A stretch of 64,000 nt of DNA from Streptacidiphilus jeojiense (GTDB lineage: Bacteria; Actinomycetota; Actinomycetes; Streptomycetales; Streptomycetaceae): contig NZ_JOEH01000001.1 in the NCBI RefSeq assembly GCF_000719095.1, forward strand, positions 1-64,000. The letters are read 5' to 3'. Positions 23,435 to 32,446 of this stretch are shown in pieces. Numbering within the stretch: position 1 is the first letter of the stretch; each line of letters begins with the position of its first letter. The translations under genes and the position numbers were made by a program. Below the pieces are notes generated by a model, which saw nothing but the letters and a program-made list of their open reading frames with translations, had not been told where the DNA came from and searched no databases.

Positions 23435-24388
23435 CTAGCCCTTGGTGCCGCCGGCGGTGAGGCCGGCCACCAGGTGCTTCTGTACCAGGTAGAACACCAC
23501 TCCGGCGGGGATGGCGATCAGCACCGCGCTGGCCGCCATGTAGTTCCACTGGGAGTTGTACTGGCTGATGTAGGTCTGCAGTCCTACCGCGAGGGTGTAC
23601 TTGTCGGCGGAGAGCATGAAGTGCGAGGCGAAGGCGACCTCGCCCCAGGCGGTGAGGAAGGTGTAGAACGCCGCCACCGACAGGCCGGGCTTGGCGAGCG
23701 GCACGATCAGCCGCCAGAAGGTGCCGAACGGCGAGAGCCCGTCGATCCGCCCCGCCTCGTCGATGTCCACCGGGATGGTGTCGAAGTAGCCCTTCAGCAG
23801 CCAGGCGCAGTAGGGGACGGCGGTGGAGCAGTAGATCAGGATCAGGCCCTGGTAGGTGTCCAGCAGGCCCAGGTTGGCCATGATCTTGTACAGCGGGACC
23901 ATCAGCACCGACACCGGGAACATCTGGGTCAGCAGGAAGGTGTACATCAGCGGGCGGTGCCCCGGGAAGCGCATCCGGGAGACCGCGTAGCCGGCGCTGG
24001 CCGAGATCAGCACGCCGACGGCCATCGTGCCCAGGCCCACGATCAGCGAGTTCAGCATCCAGGTGCCGAAGCCGGTGTGGTTGACGACGAAGCTGTAGTT
24101 GGACAGCGTCATCCGGCTGAAGATCCGGCCCGGGTGCAGGTAGTCGTCCTTGCCGGCGCCCAGGGAGATGTAGAGGATCCAGGCCACCGGGAAGGCCGCG
24201 ACGAACGCGCAGACCGTCAGCAGGCTGTGCAGGCCCACCGAGGCGAGCTTCCCGCGCTCGCCGCGCCGCAGCGGGCGCCGGGCGGGCTTCGCGGCACCGA
24301 CCGCGACGGGCCGGTCGGCTGTGGTGAGGGTGGACATCGGGTCTGCTCCTGCGGTGTCGCCGGGTTCGGGGAGGACGCTGGTGCTCAT
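23435..24388 (-). CDS. malG: Maltose-type ABC permease MalG
   Basis: A 317-residue inner-membrane permease of the CUT1 sugar ABC family with six membrane segments. The EAA loop that docks to the ATPase is seen as VDIDEAGRIDGLSPFGTFWRLIVPLAKP (about 205-232). The N-terminal 45 residues are charged and cytosolic. ATG 24388 overlaps the malF stop by 4 bp. With MalE and MalF it imports maltose or maltodextrin. The operon has no ATPase gene, so a shared MsiK-type ATPase must supply energy (known for Streptomyces CUT1 systems). Confidence 0.88.
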   Translation of the reverse strand: MSTSVLPEPGDTAGADPMSTLTTADRPVAVGAAKPARRPLRRGERGKLASVGLHSLLTVCAFVAAFPVAWILYISLGAGKDDYLHPGRIFSRMTLSNYSFVVNHTGFGTWMLNSLIVGLGTMAVGVLISASAGYAVSRMRFPGHRPLMYTFLLTQMFPVSVLMVPLYKIMANLGLLDTYQGLILIYCSTAVPYCAWLLKGYFDTIPVDIDEAGRIDGLSPFGTFWRLIVPLAKPGLSVAAFYTFLTAWGEVAFASHFMLSADKYTLAVGLQTYISQYNSQWNYMAASAVLIAIPAGVVFYLVQKHLVAGLTAGGTKG

Positions 24389-25380
24389 GCCGCGGCCTCG
24401 TTCCTGGTCATCCAGCGGCGGTAGAAGCCGGTGAAGACCACCAGGATCGACAGGCAGATCACACCCACCGCCGCCGACTCCGCGTAGTCCTGCGGCATCT
24501 GACCGAAGAACAGCTGGTACGCGTAGGTGACCAGGATCTGCACGCTGTCGGTTCCGTTGGAGCCGAACAGCAGGTAGATGACATTGAACTGGTTGAAGGT
24601 CCAGATGATTCCGAGCAGCGTCACGGTGCTGCTCACCGGGCGCAGCCCGGGCAGGGTCACCTGGGTGAAGCGCTGCCAGGGCGTGGCGCCGTCCATCTCG
24701 GCGGCCTCGTAGAGCTCGCTGGGGATGGACTGCAGTCCGCCGAGGAAGGACAGCATCATGAAGGGGAAGCCGACCCAGGTGTTCACCAGGATCGCGGCGA
24801 CCTTCATCGCCAGCGGGTCGCTGAGCCAGCTGGGCTGGGGCAGGTGCAGCGCGCCGAGCAGCCCGTCGACGGCGCCGCCGTCGCTGAGCAGCAGCCGCCA
24901 GGAGAAGACGGTGACGAAGGTCGGCACCGCCCAGGGCAGGATCAGCAGCATCCGGTAGACGGCGCGGCCGCGCATCTTCCGGTTCATCAGCACGGCCAGG
25001 CCCAGGCCGGTGCCGACGGTGAGCACCACGCAGACGAAGGTCCAGACGACGGTCCAGACGAAGTGCGGCACCAGCTGGTTGTCCGGGCCGGTGAGCAGGT
25101 CGACGTAGTTGTGGAAGCCGATCCAGGTGTAGCTGTCCGGGATGTGGTTCACCCCGATGGTGCGGCCGACGTTGAGGCTGTTGGCGTTGCTGAAGGTGAG
25201 GATCACCCCCTGCACCAGCGGGTAGCCGACCAGCACGGCCAGCACCACGACGACCGGGGTGCACATCACCCAGGCGTACCAGTGCTGGTCGTAGGAACGC
25301 CGCAGCCGGGCGATCAGCCCCGGCCGGGGTTCGCGGTCGCGGCGCTCCTTGCGGGCTCTGCCCTGGACGGCGACGGTCAT
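24385..25380 (-). CDS. malF: Maltose-type ABC permease MalF
   Basis: A 331-residue CUT1 permease with six membrane segments and the EAA loop IPSELYEAAEMDGATPWQRFTQVTLPGL (about 215-242). It lacks the large periplasmic loop of E. coli MalF, as usual in Gram-positive bacteria. GAGGT lies before ATG 25380; the longer reading to 25431 has no ribosome site. It is followed by malG with ATGA overlap and preceded by the binding protein 106 bp upstream. Confidence 0.88.
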   Translation of the reverse strand: MTVAVQGRARKERRDREPRPGLIARLRRSYDQHWYAWVMCTPVVVVLAVLVGYPLVQGVILTFSNANSLNVGRTIGVNHIPDSYTWIGFHNYVDLLTGPDNQLVPHFVWTVVWTFVCVVLTVGTGLGLAVLMNRKMRGRAVYRMLLILPWAVPTFVTVFSWRLLLSDGGAVDGLLGALHLPQPSWLSDPLAMKVAAILVNTWVGFPFMMLSFLGGLQSIPSELYEAAEMDGATPWQRFTQVTLPGLRPVSSTVTLLGIIWTFNQFNVIYLLFGSNGTDSVQILVTYAYQLFFGQMPQDYAESAAVGVICLSILVVFTGFYRRWMTRNEAAA

Positions 25381-25486
25381 CGGTCTGACACCTCTTCGGA
25401 TCTGCGGCTGTTCGTACGGCGCGAGGGGCACGGCAGGCGCCCGGCGGGCCGGTCCCGGATCGGGGACCGGCCCGCCGGGCCGGGGG

Positions 25487-26776
25487 TCACTGGGTCGCGT
25501 AGGACGGGACCAGCTTCTTGATGGCGACCGAGGCGTTGTTCAGACCGGTCTGGGTGCTCTCCTGGCCGGCCAGGATCTTCAGCAGGTCGGTGTTGAACGG
25601 GGTGTACATGGAGCTGTACTCGGGCACGGCCGGGCGCGGCACGCCGGCGGCCAGGATCGCCTGGAAGGCGGCGATGCCCGGGTTCGAGGTGACCGCGGAG
25701 GTGTAGGCGTCGGACCGGGTCGGCAGGGTCGCGTTCTTGGTCGCGATGGTGACCTGCGAGGCGGCCGAGGTCATGAAGGCGATGAACTTCTCCGAGGCGG
25801 CCTGGTGGGCGGTGTCGGCGCCGGCGTAGGCGACCAGGTTGTGGCCGCCGATCGGGGCGCCGGCCTTGCCGGTGGAACCGGCCGGGACCTGGGCCACGCC
25901 GAGGTTGCTCTTGTCGGTGAAGGCCGAGCCCTTGTAGACGTTGGTGGTCTCCCAGGGGCCCTGGACGATCATGGCGATCTTGCCGCTGCCGAACTTGTCC
26001 ATCATCGTCGCGTAGGCGTTGGCCGTGGTGTCCAGCTTGGTGACGCCGGGGCTGGCCAGCAGGCTCTTGATGGTGTCGATGCCCTTGACCGCGGCGGCCG
26101 AGTTGACGGTGATCTTCTGCGAGGAGGCGTCGATCATGTCGGTGCCCTCCCCGAAGAGGAACGGCATCGCGTAGTAGGAGGCGGCGTTGAACTCGAAGCC
26201 GTCGACGCCGTCCTTCTGCTTGACCAGCGCGGCGTCGGCCTTGAGCTCGTCCCAGGTGGTGGGGGCCGCGGTGATGCCGGCCTTGGCGAAGAGCGCCTTG
26301 TTGTACATCAGGCCGAGGGTGTCGGTGACCAGCGGCACGCCGTACTGGTGGCCGTTGTAGCTGGCCTGGGTGACCAGCTGCTTCTCGAAGGAGCTGCTGT
26401 CAGCGGTGGCCGCGGTGCCGTCCAGCGGGACCAGGTAGCCGGCCTTGGCGAAGCCGGAGGTCCAGCCGACGTCGGCGCGCAGCACGTCCGGGGCGCCGGA
26501 GCTGCCCGCGGCGGTCTGGAACTTGGTCTGCGCGTCGGCGAAGGGGACGTTGACGTACTTCACCGTGATGGTCGGGTTGGCCTTCTCGAAGGCGGCGACC
26601 AGGGCCTTGTAGGTGGGGGCCTCATTGGTCGCGTCCGAGGTGTCCCACCAGGTGATGGTGACCGGGCTGTCGGCCTTGGCGCCAGAACCACTGCTTCCGC
26701 TGCTGCTACTCCCGCAAGCGCTTGCAGAAACCGCTATCGCTGCCGCCAGAACGGCTGCCGCAATGCCACGACGCAT
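25487..26776 (-). CDS. malE: Maltose/maltodextrin-binding lipoprotein MalE
   Basis: A 429-residue solute-binding protein of the extracellular sugar-binding family 1. The signal peptide ends in a lipobox SASAC with Cys21 as the lipid anchor, followed by a Ser/Gly linker. The mature part has the family opening ITWWDTSDATNEAPTYKALVAAFEKANPTITVKYV. AAGGAG precedes ATG 26776 by 6 nt. It is the first gene of the mal operon and divergent from the homogentisate genes. A perfect LacI-type palindrome (26714-26725) lies inside its own signal-peptide codons. Confidence 0.87.
   Translation of the reverse strand: MRRGIAAAVLAAAIAVSASACGSSSSGSSGSGAKADSPVTITWWDTSDATNEAPTYKALVAAFEKANPTITVKYVNVPFADAQTKFQTAAGSSGAPDVLRADVGWTSGFAKAGYLVPLDGTAATADSSSFEKQLVTQASYNGHQYGVPLVTDTLGLMYNKALFAKAGITAAPTTWDELKADAALVKQKDGVDGFEFNAASYYAMPFLFGEGTDMIDASSQKITVNSAAAVKGIDTIKSLLASPGVTKLDTTANAYATMMDKFGSGKIAMIVQGPWETTNVYKGSAFTDKSNLGVAQVPAGSTGKAGAPIGGHNLVAYAGADTAHQAASEKFIAFMTSAASQVTIATKNATLPTRSDAYTSAVTSNPGIAAFQAILAAGVPRPAVPEYSSMYTPFNTDLLKILAGQESTQTGLNNASVAIKKLVPSYATQ
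26714..26725. promoter_or_regulatory. LacI-type operator inside the malE signal-peptide codons
   Basis: GCAAGCGCTTGC, a perfect palindrome with the central CG typical of LacI/GalR sites, 52-63 bp after the malE start. It would act as a roadblock or auxiliary operator. A related imperfect site GCAAGCTGCTTAC is at 36128-36140 before another lacI gene. Confidence 0.5.
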
Positions 26777-27114
26777 TGTGAACTCCTTGGAGGGTGGATG
26801 CCCGAGTGGGTGGGTCGGCACCTGCGAAGGAACCTCCCCGAGCCGACGCACCGTTGCTGCCGTCGGGCTTGGGGAGGAACGTAACAGGCGTGTGAGCGGC
26901 ATGGAAAGACCTTGCAGCAACTTTCTGAAAGGCTGGGTGATCGTTACATTCGTGTGTCCAGGTCGTTGCCACTCGGCTCATTGACCCCGGCCGGCTCCGG
27001 AGTCCACTGCTTGACAGCGGCAGGGCCGGGCCGTGGGATGTGAGGGCAGGCCCTTCGGCGACCCCGAGGGCGTGCGCCCTGGTCAGAGTCGCTCAGGTCG
27101 CTCAGGAGGCGAAG
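26777..27114. other. Divergent promoter region malE / hmgA
   Basis: 338 bp with no gene seen. CTTGCAG (26911-26917) followed by the palindrome CTTTC-T-GAAAG (26921-26931) is the best candidate regulatory site. CTTGCAG repeats are known near Streptomyces mal promoters. Confidence 0.5.
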
Positions 27115-28353
27115 GTGGCGTACTACCGCAGCGCGGGCACGATCCCCCCGAAGAGGCACACCCAGCACCGGGACGCGGAGAGTGGCCGGCTCTACTTCGA
27201 GGAGCTGATGGGCGAGGAGGGCTTCTCCTCCGACTCGTCGCTGCTCTACCACCGGCACCTGCCCTCGGCGATGGTGGACAGCCGGGTCTGGCAGCTCCCC
27301 GAGGACAAGCCCGAGCCCAACCATCCGCTCAAGCCGTACCACTTCCGGCTGCACGAGCTCTTCCCCGGCGAGAGCTGGCGCCAGGCTGACCCGGTCCGCG
27401 ACCGCCGCACCGTGCTCGGCAACGCCGACGTCCGGATCGGCTACGTCGCCGCCGGGCTGCCCTCCCCGCTCTACCGCAACGGCACCGGGGACGAGTGCGT
27501 GTACGTGGAGTCCGGCAGCGGGGTGCTGGAGAGCGTCTTCGGCAGCATCGAGGTCGGCCAGGGCGACTACGTCATCGTGCCCAGGGCCACCACGCACCGC
27601 TGGCTGCCCACCGGGGACGCCCCGCTGCGGCTCTACGCCGTCGAGGCCAACAGCCACATCACCCCGGCCCGGCGCTACCTGTCCAGGTACGGCCAGCTGC
27701 TGGAGCACGCGCCCTACTGCGAGCGCGACCTGCGCGGACCGGTCGGACCGCTGCTCGCCGAGGACCTCGGTGGCGACGCCGACGGCGATGTGGACGGCGA
27801 TGTGGACGTCTACGTGAAGCACCGGGTCGGCGGCGCCATCGGCGGCACCGTGCTGACCGTGCCCACCCACCCCTTCGACGTGGTCGGCTGGGACGGCTGC
27901 CTCTACCCCTACGCCTTCAACATCAGCGACTACGAGCCGATCACCGGCCGGGTCCACCAGCCGCCGCCGGCGCACCAGGTCTTCGAGGGCAACGGCTTCG
28001 TGATCTGCAACTTCGTCCCGCGCAAGGTGGACTACCACCCGCTGTCCATCCCTGTGCCCTACTACCACTCCAATGTCGACAGCGACGAGGTGATGTTCTA
28101 CTGCGGCGGCGACTACGAGGCCCGCAGGGGCTCCGGCATCGGCCAGGGCTCGGTCTCGCTGCACCCCGGCGGCCACACCCACGGCCCCCAGCCCGGCGCC
28201 TACGAGCGCTCCATCGGCGCCGAGTTCTTCGACGAACTCGCGGTGATGGTCGACACCTTCCGCCCGCTGGACCTGGCCGAGGGCGGCCGGGCCGTCGACG
28301 ACGGCCGCTACGCCTGGAGCTGGAGCGGTCGCGGGCCCGGCGGTGAGGGATGA
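27115..28353 (+). CDS. hmgA: Homogentisate 1,2-dioxygenase
   Basis: A 412-residue ring-cleaving non-haem iron enzyme that opens homogentisate to maleylacetoacetate in tyrosine and phenylalanine breakdown. The cupin core is visible: DECVYVESGSGVLESVFGSIEVGQGDYVIVPRATTHRW in the first barrel. The iron site region is PYYHSNVDSDEVMFYCGGDYEARRGSG with SLHPGGHTHGPQPG. In this actinobacterial form the His-to-Glu spacing is seven residues in HSNVDSDE, against six in the human enzyme as I recall it. GTG 27115 has AGGAGG 5 nt upstream and gives the common MAYYRSAG-like start. The fumarylacetoacetase gene follows with a 4-bp overlap. Confidence 0.85.
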   Translation: MAYYRSAGTIPPKRHTQHRDAESGRLYFEELMGEEGFSSDSSLLYHRHLPSAMVDSRVWQLPEDKPEPNHPLKPYHFRLHELFPGESWRQADPVRDRRTVLGNADVRIGYVAAGLPSPLYRNGTGDECVYVESGSGVLESVFGSIEVGQGDYVIVPRATTHRWLPTGDAPLRLYAVEANSHITPARRYLSRYGQLLEHAPYCERDLRGPVGPLLAEDLGGDADGDVDGDVDVYVKHRVGGAIGGTVLTVPTHPFDVVGWDGCLYPYAFNISDYEPITGRVHQPPPAHQVFEGNGFVICNFVPRKVDYHPLSIPVPYYHSNVDSDEVMFYCGGDYEARRGSGIGQGSVSLHPGGHTHGPQPGAYERSIGAEFFDELAVMVDTFRPLDLAEGGRAVDDGRYAWSWSGRGPGGEG

Positions 28354-29546
28354 GCTGGGTCCCGGTCCCGGACGGCTCCGGATTCACCCTCGACAACCTG
28401 CCCTACGGGGTGTTCACGCCGCTGCGCGGCGGCCGGCCGGTCGGCGGGCCCCGGGTCGGGGTGGCCATCGGCGAGCACGTCCTGGACCTGGCCGCGATGT
28501 GGGCCGGCACCCCGCTGGGCGCGGACCTGGCCACCGGCTCGCTGAACCGGTTCCTGCGGCGCGGACCGCGGGAGTGGGCCTATGTCCGCGCCGAGGTCCG
28601 CCGGATGCTGGAGACCGACGAACGCCGCCGCTTCTGCGAGCGGAACCTGCACCGCGTCGACGAGGTGATGCTGCACCTGCCGGTCGAGGTCGCCGACTAC
28701 GTCGACTTCTACGCCTCCGAGGCGCACGCCGCCAACCTGGGACGGATCTTCCGCCCCGAGACGGCGGAGCCGCTGCTGCCCAACTGGAAGCACCTGCCGG
28801 TCGGTTACCACGGCCGGGCCGGCACGGTGGTGCCCTCCGGCACGGTGGTGCGGCGGCCCTGCGGGCAGCGGGCGGCCGGCGACTTCGGCCCCACCCTCAA
28901 GCTGGACATCGAGGCCGAGGTCGGCTTCGTCGTCGGCGCACCGTCGGCGCTGGGCGAACCGGTCGGCACCGGGGCCTTCGCCGACCATGTCTTCGGCGTG
29001 GTCCTGGTCAACGACTGGAGCGCCCGCGACCTGCAGCGCTGGGAGTACCAGCCGCTGGGGCCGTTCCTGGGCAAGTCATTCGCCACCTCGGTCTCGCCGT
29101 GGGTGGTGCCGCTGGCCGCGCTGGAGGCGGCGCGGGTTGCCGGGCCGGACCAGCGGCCCGAGCCGCTGCCGTACCTGGCCGAGAAGGAACCCTGGGGGCT
29201 GGACCTGCAGTTGGAGATCCTGCTGAACGGGGAGGTGGTCTCCCGGCCGCCCTACCGCGACACCTACTGGTCGCCGGCGCAGATGCTGGCCCATCTGACC
29301 GCCAACGGCGCGTCGCTGCGCACCGGGGACCTGTACGCCTCCGGCACGGTGTCCGGCCGGGGGGACGCCGAGCGGGGCTCGCTGATCGAGCTGGGCTGGA
29401 ACGGGGAGCGGCCGCTGCGGCTTCGCGACGGGAGCGAACGGGCGTTTCTGCAGGACGGGGACACGGTGACGATTCGCGGGAGTGCGCCGGGGGTTGGCGG
29501 CGGGCGCATGGGATTGGGGGAGGTCAGCGGGACCGTGGTGGGGTAG
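28350..29546 (+). CDS. fahA: Fumarylacetoacetase
   Basis: A 398-residue enzyme that hydrolyses fumarylacetoacetate to fumarate and acetoacetate, the last step of homogentisate breakdown. It has the two-domain FAH form: N-terminal domain to about residue 110, then the catalytic metal domain with FYASEAHAANLGRIFRP, LPVGYHGRAGTVVPSGT, VNDWSARDLQRWEYQPLGPFLGKSFATSVSPWVV and the Glu-rich ITLKLDIEAEVGFVV-type strand. The start overlaps the hmgA stop (ATGA, 28350-28353). No maleylacetoacetate isomerase gene lies beside the pair. The nested-hairpin repeat at 29568-29660 follows as a terminator. Confidence 0.9.
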   Translation: MSWVPVPDGSGFTLDNLPYGVFTPLRGGRPVGGPRVGVAIGEHVLDLAAMWAGTPLGADLATGSLNRFLRRGPREWAYVRAEVRRMLETDERRRFCERNLHRVDEVMLHLPVEVADYVDFYASEAHAANLGRIFRPETAEPLLPNWKHLPVGYHGRAGTVVPSGTVVRRPCGQRAAGDFGPTLKLDIEAEVGFVVGAPSALGEPVGTGAFADHVFGVVLVNDWSARDLQRWEYQPLGPFLGKSFATSVSPWVVPLAALEAARVAGPDQRPEPLPYLAEKEPWGLDLQLEILLNGEVVSRPPYRDTYWSPAQMLAHLTANGASLRTGDLYASGTVSGRGDAERGSLIELGWNGERPLRLRDGSERAFLQDGDTVTIRGSAPGVGGGRMGLGEVSGTVVG

Positions 29547-29567
29547 GCGTGCATCTGCGGACCCTAG

Positions 29568-29660
29568 ATGGCTGGTCGCGCAGTTCCCCGCGCCCCTGAG
29601 CGAGTGCAACTGGCTCAGTTGCAACCAGACAGGGGCGCGGGGAACTGCGCGACCAGCCAT
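29568..29660. repeat. Nested-hairpin intergenic repeat, copy 1
   Basis: Perfect 31-bp outer arms (29568-29598 and 29630-29660) enclose an inner hairpin TGCAACT/AGTTGCA (29605-29611 and 29617-29623). The outer arm core (GCGCAGTTCCCCGCGCCCC) matches copy 2 at 43202-43302 and a repeat widespread between Streptomyces genes. It lies between convergent genes and is likely a bidirectional terminator. Confidence 0.85.
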
Positions 29661-29746
29661 GCAAGTGCTGTGCAAAGAATTGCGACGCCCCGTACGCGAC
29701 CCTCGGCACGTACGGGACGGCGCGAAGCGGCACCGCTGAGGACCTG

Positions 29747-31423
29747 TCAGGTGGTCCGCAGCCACACCGCCGTATCGGGGGGCAGCAGGCCGCCCGGGGT
29801 GGGTCCGCTGGCCAGCAGCACCTCGGCCGCCGCAGGCCCCGGCAGCGGCACCGCCGCGTCGGAGAGGTTCACCAGGCAGGTGAAGCCGGCACCGCGCCGG
29901 AACGCCAGCACCCGCGGCCCCAGCGCGGCGCCGTCCGCCTCCGCGGTGAGCCACTCCATCGGCCCGTCGCCCAGCGCAGCTTCGTCGCGGCGGATCCGCA
30001 GCGCCTGCCGGTAGAGCGTCAGCATCGAGGCCGGGTCGCCGTCCTGGGCCTCCGCGCCGAGCCGCGCCCACGCGGCCGGCTGCGGCAGCCACGGCTCGGC
30101 CTCGGCCGTCGGCGGGCTGAAGCCGTACGGCGGGACCACCCCGGACCAGGGGATCGGTACCCGGCAGCCGTCGCGGCCCGGGTCCACACCGCCGGTGCGG
30201 TGGTACATCGGGTCCTCGATCCGGTCCGCGGGGATGTCCTCCACCTCCGGCAGCGCCAACTCCTCGCCCTGGTACAGGTAGACCGATCCGGGCAGGGCCA
30301 GCGAGAGCAGTGCGGCGGCACGGGCCCTGCGGGTGCCCAGCTCCAGGTCGGTCGGGATGCCGTGGGCCTTGTCGGCGAAGTCGAAGCCGGTGTGCTCGCG
30401 GCCGTAGCGGGTGGCGGTGCGGGTGATGTCGTGGTTGGCCAGCACCCAGGTGGCGGGGGCCCCCACCGGGGCGTGCACGGCCAGCGTGGTGGTGATGGTG
30501 TCCCGCAGTTCGACCGCGTCCCAGGGGCAGGCCAGGAAGCCGAAGTTGAAGGCGGTGTGCAGCTCGTCCGGCCGCAGGTAGCGGGCGAAGCGCACCGGGT
30601 CCGGCAGCCAGACCTCGCCGATCAGGGCGCGGGGCTGCGGGTAGGAGTCGGCGATGGCCCGCCAGGAGCGGTAGATGTCGTGCAGTTCCTCCCGGTCGAT
30701 GTAGGGGTGCGGCTCGTCCGGGGCGTGCGGCGCCTCGTAGTCGTAGTCCGGCAGGGCCGGGTCCTTGACCAGTTCGGCGGCCGAGTCGATGCGGACGCCG
30801 GCCGCGCCCCGGTCGAACCAGAACCGCAGCACGTCCTCGTGCTCGCGGCGGATCTCCGGGTGGTCCCAGTTGAGGTCGGGCTGCTCGGGGGCGAAGCGGT
30901 GCAGGTACCACTCCCCCGGCGTGCCGTCCGGCTCGGTGACCCTGGTCCAGGCGGAGCCGCCGAACTGGGAGCGCCAGTTGTTGGGCGCCAGTTCTCCGTG
31001 CTCGCCGCGGCCGGGGCGGAACCAGAAGCGGGCCCGCTCCGGTGACCCCGGCGGGGCGGCCAGTGCCTGCTGGAACCAGACGTGCTGGTCCGACACGTGG
31101 TTGGGGACGATGTCGACGATGGTGCGGATGCCCAGGTCGAGCGCCTCCGCGATGAGCTTCTCGGCCTCCGCGAGGGTGCCGAAGGCCGGGTCGATCTCAC
31201 GGTAGTCGGCGACGTCGTAGCCGCCGTCCGCGAGCGGCGAGGCGTACCAGGGGGTGAACCAGAGTGCGTCGACACCGAGGTCGGAGAGGTAGGGGAGCCG
31301 GGAGCGTACGCCGGCGAGATCGCCGACTCCGTCGCCGCCCGCGTCGGCGAAACTGCGTACGTACACCTGGTAGATCGCGGCGCCGCGCCACCACTGGGGC
31401 TCGTGCACGGTAGGGGTCTCCAT
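29747..31423 (-). CDS. Intracellular alpha-glucosidase (GH13), second copy
   Basis: A 558-residue GH13 enzyme related to the one at 21692-23383. Motifs are VDIVPNH, AGVRIDSAAEL (nucleophile Asp), LIGEVWLPD (acid/base Glu) and LANHD. The Gly of DGFRID is replaced by Ala-Gly-Val here, and the stretch after the nucleophile differs, so the preferred linkage or chain length may differ. There is no signal peptide. ATG 31423 gives a normal start but has only a weak ribosome site; GTG 31408 (GGAG 9 nt upstream) would shorten it by five residues. It is the last gene of a transporter operon (34892 to 29747). A hairpin at 31450-31477 lies before it. Confidence 0.83.
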   Translation of the reverse strand: METPTVHEPQWWRGAAIYQVYVRSFADAGGDGVGDLAGVRSRLPYLSDLGVDALWFTPWYASPLADGGYDVADYREIDPAFGTLAEAEKLIAEALDLGIRTIVDIVPNHVSDQHVWFQQALAAPPGSPERARFWFRPGRGEHGELAPNNWRSQFGGSAWTRVTEPDGTPGEWYLHRFAPEQPDLNWDHPEIRREHEDVLRFWFDRGAAGVRIDSAAELVKDPALPDYDYEAPHAPDEPHPYIDREELHDIYRSWRAIADSYPQPRALIGEVWLPDPVRFARYLRPDELHTAFNFGFLACPWDAVELRDTITTTLAVHAPVGAPATWVLANHDITRTATRYGREHTGFDFADKAHGIPTDLELGTRRARAAALLSLALPGSVYLYQGEELALPEVEDIPADRIEDPMYHRTGGVDPGRDGCRVPIPWSGVVPPYGFSPPTAEAEPWLPQPAAWARLGAEAQDGDPASMLTLYRQALRIRRDEAALGDGPMEWLTAEADGAALGPRVLAFRRGAGFTCLVNLSDAAVPLPGPAAAEVLLASGPTPGGLLPPDTAVWLRTT

Positions 31424-31449
31424 CTGTCGGGGACGAGGCTGGTCCGCCT

Positions 31450-31477
31450 GGGACCGGTCCGGGGAGGGACCGGTCCC
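31450..31477 (-). terminator. Hairpin between permease and glucosidase genes
   Basis: Inverted repeat GGGACCGGTC/GACCGGTCCC (31450-31459 and 31468-31477) in the 121-bp gap within the operon. It may reduce read-through or stabilise the upstream mRNA. Confidence 0.45.
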
Positions 31478-31544
31478 GGGCAGGACCAATCACGGGACGG
31501 GGCGCGGCACTGCGGGAGGGTGTCCGCGGCAGTCTGTCGGGGTG

Positions 31545-32438
31545 TCAGCCCTTGAGGCTGCCCGCGGTCAGGCCGGCCATGATGTTGCGCTGGAAGAACA
31601 GGAAGAACAGGATCGTCGGCACCGCCGAGATGGCCGAGGCCGCGATGAGCACGTTCTCGGGGACGCCCTGGGAGAGCGAGTAGATGCCGGCGTTCAGGGT
31701 CTGCTTGGTCGGGGAGGGCTCCGCCAGCAGCGGCCAGAGGAAGTCCTTCCAGACCGCGACCAGGGCGAAGATCGACACCACCGAGATGATCGGCCTGGAC
31801 ATCGGCAGCACGATCGACCAGAGGATCCGGATCGATCCGGCTCCGTCGATCGAGGCCGCGTCCAGCAGCTCCTGCGGGATCGAGTCGAAGAATCGTTTCA
31901 GTAGGAAGATGTTGAAGGCGTTGGCCACCGAGGGCAGCCAGATCGCCCAGGGCGTGTTGAGCAGGTTGACGTGCAGGATCGGCACGTCGATCGCGGTCAG
32001 GTACTGCGGCACGATCAGCACCATGGCCGGGATCATCAGGGTGGCCAGCATCGCACCCAGCACGAGGTTGCCGAGGACCGGGCGCAGTTTGGAGAAGGCG
32101 TAGGCCGCGCTGATGTCGAAGACCAGCTGGAGGAGCAGCGCTCCGAAGGCGTAGATCAGCGTGTTCGTCAGCAGTTTGGCCAGGTTGAGCTGGGTCCAGG
32201 CGGTGCTGTAGGTGCCGGGGGTGATCTTGTGCGGGTACAGCGTGGGCGGACTCTGGATCGCCTCGGCGGTGGTCTTCAGGCCGCCGGTGACCATCATGTA
32301 GAGCGGTCCGATGAAGACCAGGGTGAACACCACCAGGGTCAGCACCAGCACGGACCAGTAGACGATCCGCCCGCGCGGGCGGTTCAGCTGGACCCGGGAG
32401 ACCAGGGTTCGGGTGGACGTGTCGACTGCGACTGCCAT
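31545..32438 (-). CDS. Sugar ABC permease (MalG/CUT1 type)
   Basis: A 297-residue CUT1 permease with six membrane segments. The EAA loop is IPQELLDAASIDGAGSIRILWSIVLPMSRP (about 195-225). GAGGT precedes ATG 32438, 8 bp after the stop of its partner permease. It differs clearly from the MalG at 23435-24388, so this is a second, independent uptake system. The neighbouring alpha-glucosidase gene suggests an alpha-glucoside. No ATPase is encoded. Confidence 0.86.
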   Translation of the reverse strand: MAVAVDTSTRTLVSRVQLNRPRGRIVYWSVLVLTLVVFTLVFIGPLYMMVTGGLKTTAEAIQSPPTLYPHKITPGTYSTAWTQLNLAKLLTNTLIYAFGALLLQLVFDISAAYAFSKLRPVLGNLVLGAMLATLMIPAMVLIVPQYLTAIDVPILHVNLLNTPWAIWLPSVANAFNIFLLKRFFDSIPQELLDAASIDGAGSIRILWSIVLPMSRPIISVVSIFALVAVWKDFLWPLLAEPSPTKQTLNAGIYSLSQGVPENVLIAASAISAVPTILFFLFFQRNIMAGLTAGSLKG

Positions 32439-32446
32439 GGCTGACC

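Noticed and set aside
29568..29660. The nested hairpin as the end of an insertion sequence
   Set aside because: No transposase gene or target duplication is present, and both copies sit at convergent gene ends like terminators.
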